Shown here piece by piece: positions 1 to 5,993 of a stretch of 23,316 bases of DNA. The stretch's first letter is position 1; the number at the start of each line of letters is the position of its first letter. Made by a program: the position numbers and the translations under genes. The stretch comes from Hydrogenovibrio sp049975065 (GTDB taxonomy: Bacteria; Pseudomonadota; Gammaproteobacteria; Thiomicrospirales; Thiomicrospiraceae): assembly GCA_049975065.1 (NCBI GenBank), contig JBNGDN010000025.1; one strand, 5' to 3'. The notes under the pieces were generated by a model. It saw only the letters and a program-made list of their open reading frames with translations, was not told the origin of the DNA and did not search any database.

Positions 1-400
1 CTTCCAGTGTGCCGTAAATCACCAAACTGTGTGCCGACAAGTTATAGCCTTTCTCTTTGGCAATTTGCTGGATACGCTCCTCAATGACCGGATCCACAAA
101 TTCTTTGACCTTACCGGTTTTCAGACAAACCAAATGATCATGGTTATCGCCCGTATCCAGCTCAAACACCGAAATATTATTCTCAAAGTTCAAACGACGC
201 ACGATGCCCGCCTGCTCAAACTGAGTCAAAACCCGATAAACCGTTGCCAAACCGACTTCTTCGCCCTGTTCGATTAACATTTTATAGACATCTTCGGCCG
301 TTAGATGATGCTCATCCCCTTCCTGCTCCAGAATTTCCAACACTTTAAGACGCGGCAAAGTGACCTTCAAGCCCACTTTTTTTAATTCAGCACTGCTCAT
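1..400 (-). CDS. fur: Ferric uptake regulator Fur (3' end outside the window)
   Basis: Reading the minus strand from the ATG at 398-400 gives an open frame to the window edge (133 codons, C-terminus missing). It starts MSSAELKKVGLKVTLPRLKV and contains the Fur winged-helix signature HHLTAEDVYKML ... LATVYRVLTQFEQAGIV, then the metal-binding stretch DNHDHLVCLKTGKV. This matches the Fur family, the iron-responsive dimeric repressor of iron uptake genes in the cytoplasm. The second cysteine of the enterobacterial CxxC is threonine (CLKTGK); as I recall Pseudomonas Fur has the same change, so this does not argue against function. Fur divergent from bamE (omlA) is a common gammaproteobacterial arrangement. 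Zur or another paralogue is less likely given the sequence and the neighbour. Confidence 0.93.
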   Translation of the reverse strand, partial: MSSAELKKVGLKVTLPRLKVLEILEQEGDEHHLTAEDVYKMLIEQGEEVGLATVYRVLTQFEQAGIVRRLNFENNISVFELDTGDNHDHLVCLKTGKVKEFVDPVIEERIQQIAKEKGYNLSAHSLVIYGTLE

Positions 401-436
401 TGAATTCAAGATTCCCTATTAAAAATCACTAGTGTG

Positions 437-442
437 TATAAT
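437..442 (+). promoter_or_regulatory. Probable -10 box of bamE
   Basis: A consensus TATAAT lies 42 bp before the bamE ATG in the fur-bamE spacer. No convincing -35 is seen at the expected distance, so the promoter may be weak or activator dependent. Confidence 0.4.
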
Positions 443-466
443 AAACCAAAAATTGATTTAAGTTAA
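438..466 (-). promoter_or_regulatory. Probable sigma-70 promoter of fur
   Basis: On the minus strand TTAACT (461-466) and TATTAT (438-443) are separated by 17 bp, placing a start near 431, about 30 nt before the fur ATG. The -35 matches consensus at 4 of 6 positions. It overlaps the bamE -10 on the other strand. I see no clear Fur box in this AT-rich spacer. Confidence 0.4.
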
Positions 467-484
467 AACGAATCGACGGAATCC

Positions 485-841
485 ATGAATAAAACCCGCC
501 AAACCTATTTCAAAACCTTAACCACCCTGATAAGCGTTTCACTGCTATCAGGCTGTTCATTTTTCACCCCCTACAAGGCGACGATAACCCAAGGCACCGT
601 TATCGACCAAGAAGCCCTGGACACCTTGCAAACCGGCTTGGTGGTCGGGCAAGTCAAAGAGCTGCTCGGCCCACCCTTCGGTCAAGACCCCTACAACCCC
701 TATCACTGGGAATACATTTTCTATACCACCGACCCCAACTTTCATCCAGACGCGGTTCGCCATCTTTACGTCAATTTCGACGAGGAAGGCTATTTGGTAG
801 ACTGGAAAGTGCTGGAGCGTGAACCCCACCCTGGCGACTGA
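485..841 (+). CDS. bamE: Outer membrane assembly lipoprotein BamE (SmpA/OmlA family)
   Basis: The 118-residue protein has a type II signal peptide: basic MNKTRQTYFK, a hydrophobic stretch, then lipobox LLSGC with Cys24 as the lipidated residue. The mature part carries the BamE core: GTVIDQEALDTLQTGLVVGQ, VKELLGPPFGQDPY and HWEYIFYT, followed by the strand VRHLYVNFDEEGYLVDW. BamE is a small periplasmic lipoprotein of the Bam complex that inserts beta-barrel proteins into the outer membrane. Length is normal for the family. It is monocistronic, divergent from fur, and is followed by a bidirectional terminator shared with the convergent ssrA. The ribosome-binding site before the ATG (ACGGAATCC) is weak. 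Confidence 0.95.
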   Translation: MNKTRQTYFKTLTTLISVSLLSGCSFFTPYKATITQGTVIDQEALDTLQTGLVVGQVKELLGPPFGQDPYNPYHWEYIFYTTDPNFHPDAVRHLYVNFDEEGYLVDWKVLEREPHPGD

Positions 842-951
842 TAAGGGCTTCAAAATACTCAAAAACCGTCTCAATCGCAAAAAGCGAAGCAAACCAGGCT
901 TAGTCACTCTGATCAATAAAAGAGCGGTAGCCTCCACACGATTTTGGGTAC

Positions 952-979
952 AAAAAAACCGGCTCTGAGCCGGCTTTCT
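952..979. terminator. Rho-independent terminator between bamE and ssrA, likely bidirectional
   Basis: CCGGCT-CTG-AGCCGG (959-973) forms a 6-bp GC-rich hairpin. On the minus strand it is followed by a run of seven T, ideal for ending ssrA transcription about 20 nt after the mature 3' end. On the plus strand it is followed by CTTTCTT and may also stop bamE. Confidence 0.85.
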
Positions 980-991
980 TGTAATGCTGTT

Positions 992-1349
992 TGGTGGAGA
1001 TGGGCGGAGTCGAACCGCCGTCCGAGAAGCCTCCACTTAAAACTCTACATGCTTATTTGATCTATTGTTTTAACCAAAATACTGCCCGATCAACAGGGAT
1101 CGTATCCGGCGAGTTTGTAACGTTTAATCAGACTTCATCCAAACACATAAAGCTGACGATTCCGTGTAAGTCGACACAGAGCTGGGCGCCACGAACAACG
1201 GCCCCAGTCTGCGCTAGCGGGATTAAGCCGCTAGAGCGTAGTTATCGTCGTTTGCAACTATAACAAAGTGAAATAAAGATTTACGTGCATCATTCAGGCA
1301 CGGCATGCATCCTAAACTTCGTACCCCCCGTCGAAACCAGTGCATCCCC
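992..1349 (-). ncRNA. ssrA: tmRNA (transfer-messenger RNA), one-piece type
   Basis: The minus strand begins GGGGATGCACTGGTTTCGAC (5' end at 1349) and ends GGTTCGACTCCGCCCATCTC followed by CACCA (3' CCA at 992-994), the signature ends of one-piece tmRNA. The acceptor stem pairs GGGGATG with CATCTCC (one G-U), and the T-arm GGCGGTTCGACTCCGCC is intact. The CCA is encoded. Length is 358 nt, close to the 363 nt of E. coli. The tag reading frame lies at 1223-1255. tmRNA with SmpB rescues ribosomes stalled on broken mRNAs and marks the nascent peptide for proteolysis; smpB lies about 1 kb away. The likely promoter is near 1420, so a ~64-nt 5' leader would need trimming by RNase P. Confidence 0.96.
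1223..1255 (-). other. tmRNA proteolysis-tag reading frame (ANDDNYALAA)
   Basis: Inside ssrA the minus strand reads GCA AAC GAC GAT AAC TAC GCT CTA GCG GCT TAA, giving ANDDNYALAA and a stop. The E. coli tag is ANDENYALAA, so there is one conservative change (E to D). The terminal ALAA is the ClpXP/ClpAP recognition end, and the resume codon GCA is the usual alanine. Confidence 0.93.
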
Positions 1350-1419
1350 GTAATTTGGATTTTGGAATGATTCGTCAACGATTGGTTAGTCCCCCGATAA
1401 CCTCAGGAACGAAAACTGC

Positions 1420-1437
1420 ATTATACGTGATTCACGT
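1420..1437 (-). promoter_or_regulatory. Probable ssrA promoter -10 box with adjoining palindrome
   Basis: A consensus TATAAT (minus strand, 1420-1425) lies about 70 bp before the tmRNA 5' end. Directly upstream and sharing one base is the 13-bp inverted repeat ACGTGA-T-TCACGT (1425-1437), placed where an operator or activator site could act. No good -35 hexamer is seen (GCGCAA at 17 bp), so the promoter may rely on its -10 or on an activator. Confidence 0.5.
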
Positions 1438-1453
1438 GACGTTTGCGCCATAA

Positions 1454-1490
1454 AATTGACTCCTAAACGCACAAAACGTTTGAGTCAATT
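1454..1490 (-). terminator. Long stem-loop downstream of rnfH, possible terminator
   Basis: AATTGACTC (1454-1462) and AAACG (1465-1469) pair with CGTTT (1477-1481) and GAGTCAATT (1482-1490). This makes a 14-bp stem with a 2-nt bulge and a 7-nt loop. Read on the minus strand the stem runs into a short T stretch (AATTTTATGG), so it could end the ratA-rnfH transcript about 105 nt after the rnfH stop and insulate ssrA. The stem is AT-rich and the U-tract short, hence moderate confidence. Nothing else identifiable was found between 1491 and 1594. Confidence 0.4.
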
Positions 1491-1594
1491 AAGCTGTAGC
1501 ACTCTATGACAGAAAGTGGCATGTCCCCATCGGTAACACATCAATCTCAGCTCAATTGACTATGTAATAAATAGTGGAGATGGCGATGTATTTT

Positions 1595-1873
1595 TCAAAC
1601 CCCGCCTTGACGTTCTTTCTCAACTTTTTGTCGTCTTCGGTCACGCGGATCCGCTCTTAAAGGGCGGTAAACCTCAATGCGGTCGCCTTCTCGCAATCGC
1701 TGATCCAATGAAACCAGTTGTGACCAGATGCCCACTTTCTCTATCGCCAGGCCTGGGAATTCCTTTAATAACGGGGACGCTTTTAAGGCCTGTTCAACGG
1801 TTGTCCCCACTGGCACATCCACTGAAAATAAATACTGTGCCTCCGGTAAGGCATAAGCCACTTCGACGTTCAT
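1595..1873 (-). CDS. rnfH: RnfH family ubiquitin-fold protein
   Basis: A 92-residue protein starting MNVEVAYALPEAQYLFSVDV, with the RnfH/UPF0125 pattern: VEVAYA, a GTTVEQALKASPLL helix, FPGLAIEKVGIWSQ, LREGDRIEVYRPL and a basic tail DPRDRRRQK. The fold is a beta-grasp (ubiquitin-like) domain. The gene was named from rnf electron-transport loci, but in many gammaproteobacteria it simply follows ratA and its biochemical role is unclear. The start codon overlaps the ratA stop by 4 bp (ATGA), implying translational coupling. No rnf genes are in this window. Confidence 0.9.
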   Translation of the reverse strand: MNVEVAYALPEAQYLFSVDVPVGTTVEQALKASPLLKEFPGLAIEKVGIWSQLVSLDQRLREGDRIEVYRPLRADPRDRRRQKVEKERQGGV

Positions 1874-2301
1874 CCATACACCTGTTTGGCACGTTCACAA
1901 AATGACTGCACCAGGGTGGTGACAATCTGTTCAAAAATCGGACCGATCGCAACATTCAGTAAACGGTTGCTGATTTCGAACTCGATATCAAACGCAATTT
2001 TACAGGCCTCGTCCGTCAAAGGGGTAAACTGCCAAATGCCGTGCAGTTGCTTGAAAGGCCCATCCACCAATTGCATTTCGATTCGGCTTGGCCTGTGCAG
2101 CGCATTTCGGGTGGTGAAGGTTTGACGAACCCCCGCCTTAGCGATCACCACACTGGCAACCATATGCGTTTCCGAGGCTTCCAGCACCTGTGCGCCACCG
2201 CACCACGGCAGAAACTCCGGATAAGCGCCCACATCGTTGACCAAATCAAATACCGCTTCGGCCGAATAAGGTAAGAGCGCGGAGCGCGAGATTTTTTTCA
2301 T
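1870..2301 (-). CDS. ratA: RatA/PasT family START-like protein (ribosome association toxin / ubiquinone-binding COQ10 family)
   Basis: A 143-residue protein beginning MKKISRSALLPYSAEAVFDL, with the family features VNDVGAYPEFLPWCGGAQVL near residues 22-41 and the closing helix GPIFEQIVTTLVQSFCERAK. This is the SRPBCC/START-like family containing E. coli RatA (YfjG/PasT) and mitochondrial Coq10. Reported roles are blocking 70S subunit association and supporting respiratory stress tolerance through ubiquinone; sequence alone does not decide between them. Length is normal. It is followed by overlapping rnfH and is divergent from smpB with only 34 bp between the start codons, an arrangement widespread in gammaproteobacteria. 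Confidence 0.92.
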   Translation of the reverse strand: MKKISRSALLPYSAEAVFDLVNDVGAYPEFLPWCGGAQVLEASETHMVASVVIAKAGVRQTFTTRNALHRPSRIEMQLVDGPFKQLHGIWQFTPLTDEACKIAFDIEFEISNRLLNVAIGPIFEQIVTTLVQSFCERAKQVYG

Positions 2302-2326
2302 ACTGACCCAGTAAATTCGCTATAAT
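2297..2326 (+). promoter_or_regulatory. smpB promoter placed unusually close to the start codon
   Basis: Consensus TATAAT lies at 2321-2326 and a TTCATA (4 of 6 to TTGACA) lies at 2297-2302 with an 18-bp spacer. The predicted transcription start is near 2332-2334, only 2-4 nt before the smpB ATG at 2336, which suggests a leaderless or near-leaderless mRNA. The -35 overlaps the ratA start codon on the other strand. Confidence 0.55.
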
Positions 2327-2335
2327 CCGGCTATT

Positions 2336-2812
2336 ATGGCAAAGAAAAAAAAACAACACAATCCAAACACCATCGCCCAAAACAAAAAGGCACGATTTGA
2401 TTTTTTCATCGAAGATACCTTTGAAGCCGGTTTGGCTTTGGAGGGATGGGAAGTCAAAAGCTTGCGCCAGGGCAAGATACAGCTTAACGAAAGCTACGTT
2501 CTGCTTAAAAACAACCAGGCCTGGCTGTTCGGAGCCTTAATCACCCCCTTGATCACCGCCTCATCTCATACCGAACAGGATCCTTTGCGTCTACGCAAAC
2601 TGCTGATGCACCGCCGTGAAATTGACCGCCTAATCGGTTTGGTGGATCAAAAAGGCTATACGGTGATACCGCTGGATTTGCATTGGAGCAAAGGCAAAGT
2701 GAAGCTCAATATTGGTCTAGCGAAAGGGAAAAAGTTGCACGACAAACGTGCCACCGAAAAGGAACGTGACTGGAACCGCGACAAGCAGCGCATTCTGAAA
2801 TACCACGCTTAA
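2336..2812 (+). CDS. smpB: SsrA-binding protein SmpB
   Basis: A 158-residue protein beginning MAKKKKQHNPNTIAQNKKAR, the typical SmpB N-terminus, followed by IEDTFEAGLALEGWEVKSLR and GKIQLNESYV, the beta-barrel core that binds the tRNA-like domain of tmRNA. The conserved C-terminal tail GLAKGKKLHDKRATEKERDW inserts into the empty mRNA channel of stalled ribosomes. SmpB works with the tmRNA encoded at 992-1349. The start is fixed by family alignment; there is no ribosome-binding site before it (CTATAATCCGGCTATT) and the predicted promoter nearly abuts it. The stop codon lies inside a tandem 10-bp repeat (2804-2823). Confidence 0.96.
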   Translation: MAKKKKQHNPNTIAQNKKARFDFFIEDTFEAGLALEGWEVKSLRQGKIQLNESYVLLKNNQAWLFGALITPLITASSHTEQDPLRLRKLLMHRREIDRLIGLVDQKGYTVIPLDLHWSKGKVKLNIGLAKGKKLHDKRATEKERDWNRDKQRILKYHA

Positions 2813-2823
2813 TCACGCTTAAT
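2804..2823 (+). repeat. Tandem 10-bp duplication across the smpB stop codon
   Basis: CACGCTTAAT occurs twice back to back (2804-2813 and 2814-2823). The first copy contains the smpB stop TAA, and the second supplies a second TAA in the same register shifted by ten bases. It looks like a small slippage duplication. Confidence 0.8.
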
Positions 2824-2830
2824 GTGAATT

Positions 2831-2903
2831 CGGACACTTAATGTCCGCTGGCCACACGGCTTAACCCCCGACGCCACAATCGAAGGCCTGTTTAGCTAGG
2901 CCT
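2831..2903. other. Convergent intergenic region with two small hairpins (smpB / fliN)
   Basis: CGGACA-CTTAA-TGTCCG (2831-2847) forms a 6-bp hairpin, and the two AGGCCT copies at 2884-2889 and 2898-2903 can pair with an 8-nt loop. Neither has a T-run, so they are not standard terminators, but they sit where smpB and the fliE-fliN operon converge and may act as RNA ends. One of the recurring CTAGGCCTGGCAGA motifs is at 2896-2909. Confidence 0.4.
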
Positions 2904-2916
2904 GGCAGATTCATCC

Positions 2917-3381
2917 TTACTTCAATTTCTTGATCCGCTCCTGAGGGCTGATCACATCCGTTAGCCGCACCCCGAATTTATCGTTAATCACCACGACTTC
3001 ACCGTGCGCGATTAGGGTGCCATTCACCAGCAAATCCAAAGGCTCACCCGCCAGACGATCCATTTCAATTACCGAGCCCTGAGTGTAGGAGAGCAGATTT
3101 CGAATCGAGACTTTCGCGCGTCCAATTTCAAGCTGCAAGGTAACAGGGATATCCAACAGCACGTCCAGATCGACTTTTTCACTGCTGTCGCCACGGCCTT
3201 TTTCCAAAGCGGAAAACGAAGCGGCATCGATCTCATCGGCATTATTTGGTGAACTGGCCTGTTCCGATAAGGCGGCACCCCATGGATCATCGTCTTCGGG
3301 GGCGGAAGACGAATCTTTTTCAGCCTCCGCCTGCTCGTTCAGAGCATCACCCCATGCGCTCATATCATCTTCGTCACTCAT
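2917..3381 (-). CDS. fliN: Flagellar motor switch protein FliN
   Basis: A 154-residue protein. Its C-terminal SpoA domain (about residues 70-152) reads VDLDVLLDIPVTLQLEIGRA, the RNLLSYTQGSVIEMDRLAGE segment, LLVNGTLIAHGEVVVINDKF and GVRLTDVISPQERIKKL, a full FliN signature. FliN forms the base of the C-ring, binds FliH for export-substrate docking and takes part in CheY-driven switching. The acidic N-terminal ~65 residues carry two copies of the short FliN motif (SAWGDALNEQ and DPWGAALSEQ), where E. coli has one (LWAEALSEQ). The gene overlaps fliM by 8 bp and is the last of the operon here: the fliOPQR-flhB export genes that often follow are absent. Confidence 0.96.
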   Translation of the reverse strand: MSDEDDMSAWGDALNEQAEAEKDSSSAPEDDDPWGAALSEQASSPNNADEIDAASFSALEKGRGDSSEKVDLDVLLDIPVTLQLEIGRAKVSIRNLLSYTQGSVIEMDRLAGEPLDLLVNGTLIAHGEVVVINDKFGVRLTDVISPQERIKKLK

Positions 3382-4393
3382 CGTACCATTCCTTTACGTT
3401 TTCGATCACTCTTTCCTGATAAGCCGGATGGTGCAGTATCTGCTCGATTCGAACGGCTTTTCGGTCATTACTTTCACCAACCTTACCTTTGACCAAACTG
3501 ATCCCTTCGGCTTTGACCGTGACCAATTCGGGCATTTCAATCGGAATAATGTCACCCTTTTCCATTTTCATCAAATCGTCCATATACATCTGCAACTCCG
3601 CCAGATTCACAGACAAGTCAATCTCAATATTCTTAGCTTCCTCTTTCAGGGTGCGAGACCAACGATTATCGGATTCACCTTGAAGGTTGGACATGCCTTC
3701 TTCCAGCTTATCGCGCACCGGCTCCAGCATGGCGTAAGGCATGACAATATCGACTCGGCCTTCAACCCCTTCAAAACGCACGTTGATCGGGCTGACCACG
3801 ATCATATCGGTGGCATCGACAATGCTGGCAAATTTCGGATTCATTTCCGAGTGCATATAGTCGATTTCAATGTCCATCACCGGCCCCCAAGCTTTGCGCA
3901 AATTCTCGGAGGAAATATCTAAGATACTGCGCACCATGCTCATCTCGACCGGCGTGTACTCTCGACCTTCGATTTTGAACGGCAACAAGCCTGTGCCGCC
4001 GAAGTACATATCCACTGCGGTGAAGATCAGCTTCGAATCCAGCGTAAAAAGAGACACGCCGTTTAAAGGGTTAATGCGGTATATATTCAAACTCGTCGGC
4101 ACAAACAGATTTCGAAGATAATCGATCATTTTTATGATCTTGACTTCACCTGCCGTCACTTCAACACTGGACATGATCATTTCATTGAAATGTCGCTGAA
4201 ACCCGCGTGCAAAACGCTCATTGATAATATCCAGCGCTGGAAGCCGCCCACGCACAATGCGTTCTTGGTTGGTGAAATCGTATACCTTCGCGCTTTGCCC
4301 GTCACTCGGATCATCGCTTTCGGTATCGACATCGCCCCCACCCATCCCTTTCAGGAGAGCATCGACTTCGTCTTGGCTTAAGATATCTTCCAT
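3374..4393 (-). CDS. fliM: Flagellar motor switch protein FliM
   Basis: A 339-residue protein of normal length. The N-terminus MEDILSQDEVDALL is the conserved CheY-P binding helix. The middle domain begins FTNQERIVRGRLPALDIINE and continues FARGFQRHFNEMIMSSVEV, the FliG-binding and torque-ring part. The C-terminal SpoA-like domain (about residues 250-335) includes EIDLSVNLAELQMYMDDLMK. FliM builds the middle of the cytoplasmic C-ring and sets rotation direction on CheY-P binding. It lies 20 bp after fliL and overlaps fliN, so all three are co-transcribed. Confidence 0.97.
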   Translation of the reverse strand: MEDILSQDEVDALLKGMGGGDVDTESDDPSDGQSAKVYDFTNQERIVRGRLPALDIINERFARGFQRHFNEMIMSSVEVTAGEVKIIKMIDYLRNLFVPTSLNIYRINPLNGVSLFTLDSKLIFTAVDMYFGGTGLLPFKIEGREYTPVEMSMVRSILDISSENLRKAWGPVMDIEIDYMHSEMNPKFASIVDATDMIVVSPINVRFEGVEGRVDIVMPYAMLEPVRDKLEEGMSNLQGESDNRWSRTLKEEAKNIEIDLSVNLAELQMYMDDLMKMEKGDIIPIEMPELVTVKAEGISLVKGKVGESNDRKAVRIEQILHHPAYQERVIENVKEWYDE

Positions 4394-4413
4394 GAAATGC
4401 TACTCGACTCGCC

Positions 4414-5001
4414 TTACTGCATTACAAAACGTTCGAAATAAACGTCTTCCAGCAGGTCTGGGTAAATATTGTGTTTTTCCAGCACACTGCGGGCAGTCGC
4501 CAAGACTTTTTCGCGCAGGATTTCCGGCCCGTTGTCTTGATTCATTTCCGTGTAAGTTTGCACGCGCAACAGAGCGGTAATATCGTTACGCAAGATGGGG
4601 CGGTAATTTTCCATATCGGTTATCAACTGCGGATAATGCGACATAAACTTCATATTCACCGCCAGAAACTTGGCTTTACCCTCCCCCTTAAAATTCACCA
4701 CAAACGGCTCCATGGCAAAATACTGAGGTGCCGCGCCCGGCTCCGGTGGCTCATACTGCTTGAATTTGGGTGAATAATTTCGCACCACCCCATCTTCAGA
4801 CGGCGCGCCTTCGCCGTGTTCGGCCGAAGCTTCTTGGGCGGGTGCAGACGCTTTATCCGAATCACCACCGTCACTGCTTAACAACAGAAACGTCATCACT
4901 CCAATGCCGACAATCAATAAAATGACCACCACCAACAAGGCAATAACCAATCCTTTGCCACCGCCACTGCTTTTTTTCTCTTCTTCGACTTCTTCTGCCA
5001 T
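4414..5001 (-). CDS. fliL: Flagellar basal body-associated protein FliL
   Basis: A 195-residue protein with an acidic/lysine-rich cytoplasmic start (MAEEVEEEKKSSGGGKG), one transmembrane segment at about residues 18-41, a Ser/Ala/Glu-rich linker, and a periplasmic FliL domain. That domain contains YFAMEPFVVNFKGEGKAKFL and NDITALLRVQTYTEMNQDNG, and ends DVYFERFVMQ as is usual for FliL. FliL forms rings around MotAB stators and supports torque at high load. Here it follows motB by 70 bp, which fits that role. The start is backed by AAAGGA about 10 nt upstream. Confidence 0.93.
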   Translation of the reverse strand: MAEEVEEEKKSSGGGKGLVIALLVVVILLIVGIGVMTFLLLSSDGGDSDKASAPAQEASAEHGEGAPSEDGVVRNYSPKFKQYEPPEPGAAPQYFAMEPFVVNFKGEGKAKFLAVNMKFMSHYPQLITDMENYRPILRNDITALLRVQTYTEMNQDNGPEILREKVLATARSVLEKHNIYPDLLEDVYFERFVMQ

Positions 5002-5071
5002 GCTTCTGATCCTTTATTCAAAAATTAAACACTCGAAATGTCATCGCTGAAAGCGACTTCGGCGCCGAGAT

Positions 5072-5962
5072 TCAGTTCTGAGAAATCGGCGGATTGATCA
5101 TCTCCTTTGATAAATCTTCCACCTTGGGTGCCTCACTGAGGCTTCTCAAACGCTCGTCTGCCTCTTTATTTAACACAATAATACTGATTCTTCGGTTACG
5201 TGGATTATACGGGTTTTCTTGGTCGAATGGCACGGTATCCGACAGACCAACCACCTGAGCCACTTTATCGCCATCCACCCCGCCATCCAATAATAGTCGC
5301 CTGGCCGCATTGGCACGATCCGCTGACAGCTCCCAGTTGGTATACTCAGCATTGGAGTGATAACCAGAGGAATCTGTGTGCCCGGCAATGCTGATTCGAT
5401 TATTGCTTTGCGCTAAAACACTGCCGACTTCTTTCAGAATATTCGCCGCATAATCCTTCGGCAGATCCACGCCGCTGCCAAACATAGGACGCTTACGGTC
5501 GTCCAATATCTGCACTTGTAACCCGTTGGGAGTCACTTCAATTTTCAGCTGATTTTTGAACTGTTCCAGAACCGGGTTATCTTCAATTTTTTTTTCGATT
5601 TGCATCTTCAACATCTGCATTTCAGCTTTTTCTCTGGCGGCATCCGCTGCACCCGTGTCCTCACCATCCCCTTTTGGGGTGTCCATAAAGCCGCCCATGT
5701 CGATCATGGAATCAGAACTTTGACCGGCCTCTTTGGATTCAACCAGATTATCCGGGGAAGCCTCAATCACCGAGGGGTCACGAAAATACTCCGCCATGGC
5801 ACGCATCTGTTCGTCATTGGTGCCACCCAAAATCCACAACATCAAAAAGAATGCCATCGCCGCCGTCATAAAGTCGGCAAACGCCACCTTCCAAGCGCCA
5901 CCGTGGGCACAGTGCGGGCATTTTTTTAATCGTTTGATGATAATGGATTGTTCATCACTCAT
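5072..5962 (-). CDS. motB: Flagellar motor stator protein MotB (OmpA-like peptidoglycan binding)
   Basis: A 296-residue protein with a single transmembrane helix GAWKVAFADFMTAAMAFFLM (about residues 22-45). The ion-carrying aspartate is Asp30 in AFADFMTA, as in proton-type MotB of the E. coli/LafU class. The C-terminal OmpA-like domain (about residues 165-275) carries ISIAGHTDSSGY, YTNWELSADRANAARRLL and NPRNRRISIIVLNK, which anchor the stator to peptidoglycan. The MotA partner is 31 bp upstream. An oddity is a CPHC motif (Cys15, Cys18) just before the membrane helix. Proton rather than sodium coupling is inferred from similarity only. Confidence 0.95.
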   Translation of the reverse strand: MSDEQSIIIKRLKKCPHCAHGGAWKVAFADFMTAAMAFFLMLWILGGTNDEQMRAMAEYFRDPSVIEASPDNLVESKEAGQSSDSMIDMGGFMDTPKGDGEDTGAADAAREKAEMQMLKMQIEKKIEDNPVLEQFKNQLKIEVTPNGLQVQILDDRKRPMFGSGVDLPKDYAANILKEVGSVLAQSNNRISIAGHTDSSGYHSNAEYTNWELSADRANAARRLLLDGGVDGDKVAQVVGLSDTVPFDQENPYNPRNRRISIIVLNKEADERLRSLSEAPKVEDLSKEMINPPISQN

Positions 5963-5993
5963 CGATATTCGCTCATTTTAATCCCAATCGACA

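Noticed and set aside
109..130. Missing second cysteine in the Fur CxxC as a sign of a defective Fur
   Set aside because: As I recall, Pseudomonas-type Fur proteins have the same threonine at this position and are functional.
401..484. Fur box in the fur-bamE spacer
   Set aside because: The spacer is AT-rich, but no 19-bp palindrome close to the GATAATGATAATCATTATC consensus could be made out.
994..1583. GTGGAGATGG at 994-1003 (tmRNA 3' end) and again at 1574-1583, a possible att duplication from an integrative element
   Set aside because: Only 10 bp match, the interval holds just ssrA and its promoter, and there is no integrase or foreign cargo. Chance or an old scar is equally likely.
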